Shown here piece by piece: positions 8,228-15,338 of a stretch of DNA of 57,182 nucleotides. The DNA comes from an uncultured Burkholderiales bacterium. Lineage in GTDB: Bacteria > Pseudomonadota > Gammaproteobacteria > Burkholderiales > Burkholderiaceae_C. The translations under genes were made by a program, and so were the position numbers. Every line of letters begins with the position of its first letter. Position 1 is the first letter of the stretch. Below the pieces are notes generated by a model. That model was not told the origin of the DNA and made no database searches. It saw only the letters and a list, made by a program, of their open reading frames with translations. The stretch covers positions 1 through 57,182 of the forward strand of contig CAIKNE010000022.1 of NCBI GenBank assembly GCA_903828695.1, given 5' to 3'.

Positions 8228-8887
8228 TTATTTGGGTTGTTTCACGATCCGGAGGTAAGGCTTCACAGCGTTCCAACCACCTGGGAATAAATTCTTTGCA
8301 TCATCATCAGAAACGGATCCGGCAATAATCACATCCTCACCACTCTTCCAGTTAACAGGTGTGGCAACTTTGAATTTCACCGTCAGCTGCATGGAGTCCA
8401 ACGCTCTAAGAATCTCATCAAAATTACGTCCCGTCGTCATAGGATACGTCATCATGAGTTTTATCTTTTTATCCGGGCCGATCACAAATACAGATCGAAC
8501 GGTGGCACTGTTTGCTGCAGTCCTACCCTCTGAGTCGCCCTTCTCATCTGCTGGAAGCATGTTGTAAAGCTTTGCAACTTTAAGATCTGTATCCCCAATC
8601 ATTGGATATTTGACTGCTGCGCCCTGAGTTTCCTCAATATCCTTAGCCCAACTGCCGTGACGGTCAACGGGATCTAAGCTCAAGCCGATCAGTTTGCAAT
8701 TGCGTTTGGTGAACTCAGGCTCGATCTTTGCCATGTATCCCAACTCAGTCGTGCAAACTGGCGTAAAGTCCTTTGGGTGGGAGAAAAGTATGGCCCAGCT
8801 TTCACCAATCCATTGGTGAAAATTAATTGTGCCGTGAGTGGTTTGAGCATCAAAATTAGGTGCTGTATCGTTTATGCGTAATGACAT
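8228..8887 (-). CDS. 1-Cys peroxiredoxin (Prx6 subfamily)
   Basis: A 219-residue thiol peroxidase. The catalytic motif SHPKDFTPVCTTELG carries the peroxidatic cysteine C45. No CP-type resolving cysteine is seen, and the extended C-terminal dimerisation domain (GWNAVKPYLRIVKQPK) is that of the Prx6/AhpC-TSA 1-Cys group. It reduces H2O2 and organic hydroperoxides in the cytosol. Family-specific positions are present: conserved R near 131 in RSVFVIGPDKKI, and TTGRNFDEILR. The start is the first ATG, 35 bases after the stop of the LVIVD gene, so the two may be co-transcribed. Confidence 0.95.
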   Translation of the reverse strand: MSLRINDTAPNFDAQTTHGTINFHQWIGESWAILFSHPKDFTPVCTTELGYMAKIEPEFTKRNCKLIGLSLDPVDRHGSWAKDIEETQGAAVKYPMIGDTDLKVAKLYNMLPADEKGDSEGRTAANSATVRSVFVIGPDKKIKLMMTYPMTTGRNFDEILRALDSMQLTVKFKVATPVNWKSGEDVIIAGSVSDDDAKNLFPGGWNAVKPYLRIVKQPK

Positions 8888-8922
8888 TGTCTAAATCCTA
8901 AAAAAAATAATCTTAGCTAAGC

Positions 8923-10257
8923 TCAGCCTTTGTACTCCAAAACGTGCAGTCCCCCGTTCCAATCTGTAACGTACATCAACCCCTCAGGTGTTACATATGC
9001 ATCACAAGTCTTTGCAGCAAAAGCCACATTAGGCCTTGGATCCATCATCTTTTGGGGTAGAGGAGGTACCCAGTAAGCAACCTCCTTAGGCTCGAAAGCG
9101 TTGGTTATATCAAATACCCTAACGCCGGCGTTATTGTAGGTTGCGAAGATCATGTCTTCACTTTGAAAAGATCCAGGCCTATTTTCGTGAAGGTTATGAG
9201 GACCAAAAGTCCCCAAACCGCAGTAGTCCCGGTCCTTGGGAGTGGGGAGCGTAGAGATAGGAACAGGGTTTTCTGAGACCCTTACGTCCAACACGAAGGT
9301 ATGAAAAATTCCTTTGGCACATTTCTCAGCATTTGCCTCATCGGCTACCACACATAGTCCACGCTTGGGAAGCGGGAGCGGTGTATGCGTTCCACCAGGA
9401 AACGGTGGTGCCCAATTGATATGCGACAAGAGCTTGGGCGCCGCAGGGTCACTCAGATCATGAATGGTGAACCCACCGTCCCGCCAAGCCCCGTATCCCC
9501 TATTGCCCGCAGTGATCATGTGGTGCAAGGCCATCCGCTTACCCTTGGGCATTTGGGAGGTCTCCCCCGCAGCGCGGTTCATGCCTGGCATCCACCACTT
9601 AGAGACTATTTCTGGTTTGGTGATGTTTTGCAAATCCACAGTCACGAGAATGGTGTCTGTAAACCCATCCAAGTGAGCGGCGATATAGGCGTATCTTCCA
9701 CCGATCCACCACAAACGGTTAATGCCAATCCCAGGCATTTCAAGAAATGCAATCTCTCGCATTTCCTTTGGATTTGAGATATCGTGAATCGAGAGCCCAG
9801 ATCTGAATTTCTGACGATTGGTCAAATTGTCAACTGGATTGTTTTCGAAATAACCACGCATGTCGTTGTACGACTGCATGGCCACAATGTTGGCCCCATT
9901 AGCCAACAAAAGTAGATTCTCAGCCACTTGCAGGTGATGGGTACGTGTGTACTTGCCGGCTGTAAAGAAGTTAACGGGTTTTAAGTCCTTGGGATTAGCA
10001 GCGTCCAAAATCGTAACACCATCACTGTGCATGTGCCCCACATAAATATGGCCCTTGTTCTTCATTACTTGGACGCTATCAGGGCGTCCGCCTAAATCCG
10101 AGTAAGAAATGTGGTTGATTTTGTAGCCAATGCCCTCTGGTGGAATTACGCTGGGTTGCGCTTGTGCGGCAGAATTCAAAGTAGCCGAAGACGCAAGCCC
10201 ACCGGCCAACATACCGCCCCATTGTTTCAAATGATCCCGACGACTAAGCTTATCCAT
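8923..10257 (-). CDS. Exported LVIVD-repeat beta-propeller protein
   Basis: The ATG at 10257 is preferred over the upstream TTG because AAGGA lies six bases before it. The N-terminus DKLSRRDHLKQW followed by a hydrophobic stretch and AQA suggests a twin-arginine export signal. The mature part consists of propeller-like blades with LVIVD-type repeats, such as GVTILDAANPKDLKPVNFF, LSIHDISNPKEMREIAFLE, FTIHDLSDPAAPKLLSHI and VRVFDITNAFEPKEVAYWV. Proteins of this kind occur in the periplasm or at the surface and have no settled enzymatic role. An inverted repeat lies 51-83 bases upstream of the start. Confidence 0.85.
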   Translation of the reverse strand: MDKLSRRDHLKQWGGMLAGGLASSATLNSAAQAQPSVIPPEGIGYKINHISYSDLGGRPDSVQVMKNKGHIYVGHMHSDGVTILDAANPKDLKPVNFFTAGKYTRTHHLQVAENLLLLANGANIVAMQSYNDMRGYFENNPVDNLTNRQKFRSGLSIHDISNPKEMREIAFLEMPGIGINRLWWIGGRYAYIAAHLDGFTDTILVTVDLQNITKPEIVSKWWMPGMNRAAGETSQMPKGKRMALHHMITAGNRGYGAWRDGGFTIHDLSDPAAPKLLSHINWAPPFPGGTHTPLPLPKRGLCVVADEANAEKCAKGIFHTFVLDVRVSENPVPISTLPTPKDRDYCGLGTFGPHNLHENRPGSFQSEDMIFATYNNAGVRVFDITNAFEPKEVAYWVPPLPQKMMDPRPNVAFAAKTCDAYVTPEGLMYVTDWNGGLHVLEYKG

Positions 10258-10307
10258 TAGCAATCCTTTAAGGGTTAAGATTTTGAAAGGGTATTGAGTT
10301 TATATAT

Positions 10308-10340
10308 CAAGTGCAACGCATCTGCGAATGGTTGCACTTG
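10308..10340. promoter_or_regulatory. Perfect 9-bp inverted repeat upstream of the LVIVD gene
   Basis: CAAGTGCAA (10308-10316) and TTGCACTTG (10332-10340) flank 15 bases that themselves contain CGCA-TC-TGCG. The element lies between the fumarylacetoacetate hydrolase gene and the LVIVD gene. No T tract follows on either strand, so an operator or a 5'-leader structure is more likely than a terminator. Confidence 0.45.
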
Positions 10341-10376
10341 GCATAAGCTACTCGAGAGCATCACAGACGATCAATA

Positions 10377-11249
10377 TTATTTTTCGTCAGCAATTGTGTT
10401 CACCAAGACGCCGACTCCCTCAATATCGATCTCACAGACGTCACCGGGAGCCATCCAAACGGGCGGCGTACGTGCGTATCCAACACCCGCAGGTGTGCCA
10501 GTAATGATCACGTCACCAGGGACCAAGGTCATGCACTCTGAAATAATACACAACGATTCAATGACACCCCACAAAAAGTCCTTTGTATTGCCGTCTTGCA
10601 TGACTTTGCCGTTCAAACGCGACTGGATCCTTAGACCATCGGCTGCGTGGGGGAGTTCATCTGGGGTGACGAGCCACGGCCCGAATCCACCTGTGGCGTC
10701 AAAGTTCTTACCCAAAGTCCACTGAGAAGATTTCCTTTGAAAGTCACGAACACTGCCGTCATTAAAGCAAGAATATCCCGCGATGCATGAAAGTGCATTC
10801 TCAGGCGTCAAGTGATGCGCCTTGTGCCCAATCACGAGCGCCAACTCAGCCTCGAAGTCTAGTTTGCTAGAAGCTTTGGGCCTGATGATAGGTTGGTGAT
10901 GACCAACCATAGAGGAAGGTCCTCGCAAAAAGAAACTAGGGAACTCAGGCCTTGCATTGCCGCCTTCTTTGGCATGGTCGGCGTAGTTCAGTCCCATGCA
11001 AACAATTTTGCTGGGATGCGTAATCAGGGGTAAGAGATGTGCGCTTTTAATGGATTTGATGGCGTTGGCAGGTGCAGACTTGGCTGCTGCGTGGGCGCTT
11101 TGCAAACCGTTGGGAGTAGCGATAAGAGCGCCTAGCTCACAGGGAAGGGATGTCCCCAACATCGATAGATCAACAAATTGATCTGACTTAGAGTCCAAAA
11201 CAACACCAACAGTGGATAGGCCATTGCTATCAAAACTTAAAAAACGCAT
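10377..11249 (-). CDS. Fumarylacetoacetate hydrolase family protein
   Basis: A 290-residue FAH-superfamily enzyme. The C-terminal catalytic domain from about residue 70 shows KIVCMGLNYADHAKE, FFLRGPSSMVGH, and the metal-binding acidic pattern KLDFEAELALVIG, followed by GYSCFNDGSVRDFQ and VPGDVIITGTPAGVGYA. Members hydrolyse or decarboxylate 2,4-diketo acids or their enols (fumarylpyruvate, oxaloacetate, 2-hydroxyhepta-2,4-diene-1,7-dioate) with Mg2+ in the cytosol. The N-terminal 70 residues form the small FAH N-domain. The start is the first ATG. It lies in a minus-strand series of catabolic genes, so a role late in aromatic or acid breakdown is likely; the exact substrate is open. Confidence 0.92.
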   Translation of the reverse strand: MRFLSFDSNGLSTVGVVLDSKSDQFVDLSMLGTSLPCELGALIATPNGLQSAHAAAKSAPANAIKSIKSAHLLPLITHPSKIVCMGLNYADHAKEGGNARPEFPSFFLRGPSSMVGHHQPIIRPKASSKLDFEAELALVIGHKAHHLTPENALSCIAGYSCFNDGSVRDFQRKSSQWTLGKNFDATGGFGPWLVTPDELPHAADGLRIQSRLNGKVMQDGNTKDFLWGVIESLCIISECMTLVPGDVIITGTPAGVGYARTPPVWMAPGDVCEIDIEGVGVLVNTIADEK

Positions 11250-11431
11250 GATTAAAAAGTAGTTAAAGTTAAAGAAAATTTACCCACTTGAGCCCTCAGC
11301 TATTCATCTACTAGCAAGAAACTATCTCAAAGCCCAAGCGCACAACGTTCGATTATTTACCAAATTTGACCAGAAGTTAATTCAAACCCTCAGTGATAAC
11401 CCTAGCGCGGTCATTGCAACCAAAGTGGAGT

Positions 11432-12415
11432 TTAAATTTCCAGTACCACATTGCCCGTAAAACGCCCCTCCTCAACAGCCAAATGGGCTTGAGCAATTTC
11501 GGAAAAATCGTAGGTTTTAGCAACGGTGTGTTTTAGGCTTTTGCTGTCTAACAGTTGACGCATTTGCAAAAGCGTCTTTTGACGGTCCTCAGCACTCAAA
11601 TCGTAGATCAAGAAGAACTTAAACGTTATAGACTGGAAGAGAAGATTCCTAAAGGAAATCGAAATATCACCTGGATTATTGGATCCGTAGCAAACAAAAA
11701 TTCCGTGTGCAGCAAGGACCCCTTTGGGTAGCCATTGGCTGGTGCTCGAGAAATCCATATCAATGACGGCGTGAACGCCGCTGCCCTGGGTAATTTCTTT
11801 GATTCTGTCAGGAACAGATTGTGTTTTATAAAAAATGCAATCCTCCACTCCCGCAGCATTTGCATGCTTGGCTTTTTCTTCACTGCCCACTGTACCAATC
11901 ACTTTGGCCCCAGCCAGGACACACAACTGCGCAGCGTAGTGTCCAACACTTGACGCCGCTCCCGTCACTAAAACGGTCTTGCCTTTTAAATCTCCGCACA
12001 AATTGATTGCCTGTAACGCCGTGAGTGCAGGTATCCCCAAACACGCACCCTCCTCAAAAGTAGTTGTGTCAGGTAGATGAGCCGCCTGAGATTCATTGAC
12101 CACAATGTATTCGCAGGCCGTTCCGTGAGGGCGAGCCCACTGACCATTCCAGACCCACACACGTTCCCCCAACCTGCTTTGACTGACCCCAGCACCTACA
12201 GCATCAATTAACCCCGCACCATCACTGTGAGGGATGATGAAGGCTGCATTCAAAGGTCTTGCTATTCTTGATTTGACGTCAGAGGGATTAACGCCTGAAG
12301 TTTTAAGTTGCACCCTTACCTGACCTGGACCAGGCTCGGGCTTGTCGAGTTCACCCAGAATCAACGTGTCCGCTGCAGGACCATTCTTTGTATACCAAGC
12401 TGCTTTCATCGTCAT
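11432..12415 (-). CDS. Quinone oxidoreductase-like, NADPH-dependent MDR enzyme
   Basis: A 327-residue medium-chain dehydrogenase/reductase. The N-terminal GroES-like domain has GQVRVQLKTSGVNPSDVK and PHSDGAGLIDAVG. The cofactor domain has the AASSVGHYAAQLCVLAGAKVIG Rossmann loop typical of zeta-crystallin/QorA enzymes. The structural-zinc cysteine cluster and catalytic-zinc ligands of alcohol dehydrogenases are absent, which fits the zinc-independent quinone-reductase group. It would reduce quinones or enones with NADPH in the cytosol. Only six bases separate its ATG from the stop of the upstream cupin gene, so the two form an operon. Confidence 0.92.
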   Translation of the reverse strand: MTMKAAWYTKNGPAADTLILGELDKPEPGPGQVRVQLKTSGVNPSDVKSRIARPLNAAFIIPHSDGAGLIDAVGAGVSQSRLGERVWVWNGQWARPHGTACEYIVVNESQAAHLPDTTTFEEGACLGIPALTALQAINLCGDLKGKTVLVTGAASSVGHYAAQLCVLAGAKVIGTVGSEEKAKHANAAGVEDCIFYKTQSVPDRIKEITQGSGVHAVIDMDFSSTSQWLPKGVLAAHGIFVCYGSNNPGDISISFRNLLFQSITFKFFLIYDLSAEDRQKTLLQMRQLLDSKSLKHTVAKTYDFSEIAQAHLAVEEGRFTGNVVLEI

Positions 12416-12421
12416 GCTCTC

Positions 12422-12835
12422 TCAATTGGGGACTAATGTTGCTACGGGTTGACCTTTTTCAACAACATAAGTCGCAAGGACCTTGGTGGTTCCCGAAGCT
12501 GTGTTAATCCCGTCATGAATAACGCCTGCGGGGATGAAAAATACATCGCCGGGCTTGAGCACGCGAGTTGGCTGTCCATCCACCCTCAACTCAAGTTGCC
12601 CCTCTAAAATATAGCCAATCTCCTCTCCAGGATGGGTATGACGACCTGATGAGGCCGTTTCTGCAAATTCAGCCCTAGCCTGAACAACAACTTTCTGAGG
12701 AATCGACAAGTCGTGAGTTTGTAGCGGTACGCGAACGAGTTTGGCCTGCTGTGAATGTGCAAGCGTAGCGCAGACGAACAAGAACGCACCCAGCGTAAGC
12801 GTTTTTATCATTGGGGCTTTGGTAGATCGGGTCAT
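12422..12835 (-). CDS. Exported single-domain cupin
   Basis: The ATG at 12835 is preferred because GGAG lies six bases before it; a GTG 48 bases earlier would only add an odd leader. The 137-residue product begins with a signal peptide (MIKTLTLGAFLFVCATLAHSQ), so it is probably periplasmic. The cupin motif 1, GRHTHPGEEIGYILEG, holds the metal ligands H, H and E. Motif 2, KPGDVFFIPAGVIHDG, holds the last histidine. Small cupins of this sort are metal-dependent dioxygenase-like or sensor proteins with no fixed substrate. It is co-transcribed with the quinone-reductase-like gene and follows soxA by about 140 bases. Confidence 0.87.
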   Translation of the reverse strand: MTRSTKAPMIKTLTLGAFLFVCATLAHSQQAKLVRVPLQTHDLSIPQKVVVQARAEFAETASSGRHTHPGEEIGYILEGQLELRVDGQPTRVLKPGDVFFIPAGVIHDGINTASGTTKVLATYVVEKGQPVATLVPN

Positions 12836-12976
12836 TGGGGGCTCCATTTTGAACATAAACGGGAAACCAAATAAGTCCAACACAGCATTTAATTTTCGAC
12901 CTTATTGCAAATGTTTTGATTGACTCAAATGATTTTTAATCAACCACAATTTTGCTCCAATTAGGGGATCTAATAT

Positions 12977-13771
12977 CTACCGTCTTACCCCAGGGCTTTC
13001 AACAATTATTTTAGGGTCTGTAGAGCGCCATGCTAAAAAAAGCTCTAAATCTAAAAGCTCACTCGAGCCCAAGGGGAACATATAAGCTCTAACGCCACTC
13101 AAACACGCTCTAAGCCTTCGGTGCAAGGAGCCCATGCGTTGCCACTCCAGTCGGTAAGCCGGATAGGCGTTGATGTGACCTTGACTGATCGTCTCACCTT
13201 GCAGTTTTCTACCCCAGTTTTGTTCATGACAGTTTGTGCATGCCAAGTTGATTTGTCCCATCCGTGTGTAATACAACTCACGCCCTCTTCGAAAATGCTC
13301 GATGTTGCTTGCATCAATATGGGCATTCAAGGGTAGCCCTCTTGAGGCCATCGCAACGTATGCGGTGATCCCAAGCATCTCGTCTGACTCGAGCGCAAGT
13401 TCAGGGAGCTTTTGATGGCGGGTTCGACATTCATTGATCCGCCCCTCTAAGTTTATGAGTTGACCACTTTGCTTGTCTATCTGGGGATACCGTGTGGACG
13501 CACCCCGCATGGACTGGTTTAATTCGCCGTGGCAACTCGAACAAGACGGATGCTCTGGCGATTCAGTTTTCTTCCATAAAGCCTCACCCTGTATGATCCA
13601 CAAAAAAGCAGGGTTCAGATCATCGCTTCGGGCGAGACTGCGAAGGTCTTCACTGATGAAGGTCAACCCTGATCGCAGTGCTTGAGGAGGGACGACGCGG
13701 TCAAAGTCATTTGCAACAGAAGAAACACTGAAACACAAGAGGGAGACAAAAAGATAAAGTGACCTTATCAT
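12977..13771 (-). CDS. soxA: Sulfur-oxidation dihaem cytochrome SoxA
   Basis: A 264-residue exported c-type cytochrome. A signal peptide of about 21 residues ends at SVA. Two haem sites are present: CSSCH at 77-81 and CTNCH at 178-182. C115 (INECRTRH) fits the axial cysteine of haem 1, and C223 in CLSGVRAYMFPLGS is the active-site cysteine that becomes the persulfide ligand. Many SoxA proteins have lost haem 1; this one keeps both. With SoxX it forms the SoxAX complex, which oxidatively couples thiosulfate to the SoxY carrier. It follows soxZ by eight bases, giving the order soxX-soxY-soxZ-soxA. Confidence 0.95.
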   Translation of the reverse strand: MIRSLYLFVSLLCFSVSSVANDFDRVVPPQALRSGLTFISEDLRSLARSDDLNPAFLWIIQGEALWKKTESPEHPSCSSCHGELNQSMRGASTRYPQIDKQSGQLINLEGRINECRTRHQKLPELALESDEMLGITAYVAMASRGLPLNAHIDASNIEHFRRGRELYYTRMGQINLACTNCHEQNWGRKLQGETISQGHINAYPAYRLEWQRMGSLHRRLRACLSGVRAYMFPLGSSELLDLELFLAWRSTDPKIIVESPGVRR

Positions 13772-13779
13772 TTGGCTTG

Positions 13780-14097
13780 CTATTTAACTTCTAGGAGCTT
13801 TTCAGCCTGCCCCATCACTCCCAAATCGTCCTCCCAAGACAACTTGAGAAGTCCATTTTGCGGGGCTCTCATCCAAAACTGTAGGCTAGGATTGGCTGCA
13901 ATACCGGTACCCAGTGAGGCTTTAAAGACCACGGCGTCCAAAAAAGTAACCGTTAAATTTTTGATTACATTCTTAGCAATCAATGTACCCATCATGTCCA
14001 AGCGGTACCCCGTCTCCATAGCATGTTGAATCAAAATACGAACCTCAAAAGGTTCATCACTTTTGATGCTTGAGGGAGTGATAATTCTTGCAGCCAT
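13780..14097 (-). CDS. soxZ: Sulfur carrier partner SoxZ
   Basis: The ATG at 14097 gives a 105-residue protein that begins MAARIITPSSIKSDEPFEVR, as expected for SoxZ; an upstream in-frame start would overlap soxY. SoxZ is an immunoglobulin-like beta protein without signal peptide or cysteine that dimerises with SoxY and is co-exported with it. The segments LIQHAMETGYRLD and GLLKLSWEDDLGVMGQAEK match the family (HPMETG and W.D..G). The start codon lies two bases after the soxY stop, so translation is coupled. Confidence 0.95.
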   Translation of the reverse strand: MAARIITPSSIKSDEPFEVRILIQHAMETGYRLDMMGTLIAKNVIKNLTVTFLDAVVFKASLGTGIAANPSLQFWMRAPQNGLLKLSWEDDLGVMGQAEKLLEVK

Positions 14098-14099
14098 GA

Positions 14100-14630
14100 T
14101 TAAGACGCGTCCAAACAAGCAGATTCAGTTACCTCAACTGGAACATGCGCTGTAAACCATTCACCTTTGGATGTCAGCGCTAACGCATGCACATTTTGAG
14201 AACCGTTTAACCGAACACGCGTTGAGATCTCTGCTTTTGGGTTAAGAGGGGTAAGATCAAAGCGAGCAATGAAGGGTCTTGGATTTCTGTCAGACAAAAT
14301 AAAGATACTTTTAACAAAGTCGCTCTCGCTCATGGGGCTTTCGACGTAAACTCGAAACGCTGCAGAGTGTCCATTATCAGCAAGCCTTGGGGTCTCTAAA
14401 AGAATCCTGCCTTCGCTGGTTTTTTTACCGCCGGTTATTTCATAAAATAAAGCATTAAAAGCATCCTCGTTCGACCGGGCCGCATTTACTGCTAGTGCAC
14501 TTAACGCAACTGTCCACTGCAATGGGTTTAGCAATAGATGAACACCCCCCCCTGCTAATGCCCGTAAGCTAGTGCGTTTGTCATCCGCTTTAATGAAAGA
14601 GGATTTTTTGCATTTTGAGCTTTCTGTCAA
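14100..14630 (-). CDS. soxY: Sulfur carrier protein SoxY with an atypical C-terminal arm
   Basis: A 176-residue SoxY. The start is TTG, preceded by AAGGA, because no ATG or GTG is available. The mature domain is clear: ALFYEITGGKK, ESPMSESDFVKSIFI, NPRPFIARFDLTPLNPKAEI and RVRLNGSQNVHALA. In classical SoxY the sulfur-carrying cysteine sits in a terminal GGCGG arm. Here the protein ends VEVTESACLDAS, so the cysteine (C172) is kept but the flexible glycines are replaced and two residues are added. The N-terminus has KRTSLRALAGGG where a Tat signal would have RR. Both departures should be compared with relatives before calling them unusual. Confidence 0.93.
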   Translation of the reverse strand: MTESSKCKKSSFIKADDKRTSLRALAGGGVHLLLNPLQWTVALSALAVNAARSNEDAFNALFYEITGGKKTSEGRILLETPRLADNGHSAAFRVYVESPMSESDFVKSIFILSDRNPRPFIARFDLTPLNPKAEISTRVRLNGSQNVHALALTSKGEWFTAHVPVEVTESACLDAS

Positions 14631-14693
14631 AACTTTTCCTTTTCAAATTACTTGTGATGTTCGATATTTAATCGGTGAACAGATTAACAAAAC

Positions 14694-15200
14694 TCATTTG
14701 AGAGTAACCAAATAAGCAACAACATCCTCTATTTGTTGCTCATTCATTAAGGGCAGACCTCGCCAGTGAGGATCAACGCTTTTCAAACCCTCCACCCTGT
14801 AATAACTTGGCATGATGGACTCTGGATTTAGAGCACTTGCATTAACAACTCTTAACCTGAGTTGAGCCACTGAGAGCCGCGTACCTACCCCTTCCAAAAC
14901 AGGAGCAAGATTACCAACCTGGCCTTTGTACTCAGGAATAGCGTGACACAAAGTACATTGCCCCTCTCTAGTCTTGACAATCTGCGCCCCCCGAGCAGCC
15001 TGCCCCTGCTTTGCACCAAGCGGCTCCCAAATTGAATCTCCGCTAATTTGATAAGCAGCTAATGAATTGGGCGTTTGAGCCCCTACGTATGGAGAGCCCA
15101 ATACTCCTACCCCAAAGACCACGGGCAAAGCAAAGCTCCTGCATACTTGTGCGACGCGGTCCAAGCGAAGCGCTGAGTGCTTTGGAAAAATACGCTGCAT
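14694..15200 (-). CDS. soxX: Sulfur-oxidation monohaem cytochrome SoxX
   Basis: An exported class I cytochrome c. The ATG at 15200 is chosen; a TTG 12 bases upstream is possible. A signal peptide ends near GAQ. The haem motif CTLCH is followed by a family-typical GNLAPVLEGVGTRLSVAQLRLR, and IMPSYYR supplies the axial methionine. The C-terminus LMNEQQIEDVVAYLVTLK is the SoxX signature. The protein pairs with SoxA. It is the first gene of the soxXYZA run, and 63 bases separate it from soxY. soxB, soxCD and soxV are absent from the window. Confidence 0.94.
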   Translation of the reverse strand: MQRIFPKHSALRLDRVAQVCRSFALPVVFGVGVLGSPYVGAQTPNSLAAYQISGDSIWEPLGAKQGQAARGAQIVKTREGQCTLCHAIPEYKGQVGNLAPVLEGVGTRLSVAQLRLRVVNASALNPESIMPSYYRVEGLKSVDPHWRGLPLMNEQQIEDVVAYLVTLK

Positions 15201-15227
15201 TTGTTCGTGCAATCTTAGTCGGAGACA

Positions 15228-15336
15228 CTGTAGGGGCTCAGGGTATTGCTTAAAGCCTTGCTTTAGGCTTTCGGCTTTAGGCTTTAAGCGAACCCGGTTT
15301 AGACCTAATCGTAGCCCTAAAGTGCGGCTCCTACAG
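15228..15336. repeat. Nested inverted and direct repeats between iorB and soxX
   Basis: A 10-bp perfect stem, GCTTAAAGCC (15248-15257) with GGCTTTAAGC (15280-15289), encloses two direct copies of CTTTAGGCTTT-like sequence. An outer pair, CTGTAGG (15228-15234) with CCTACAG (15330-15336), could close the whole element. It lies between the iorB stop and the soxX start on the minus strand and has no T tract. It could act as a terminator-like spacer, as a leader structure for the sox mRNA, or be a small repetitive element. Confidence 0.55.
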
Positions 15337-15338
15337 GG

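Noticed and set aside
14100-14630. SoxY lacking its carrier cysteine
   Set aside because: A closer look shows the cysteine retained at position 172; only its glycine surroundings differ.
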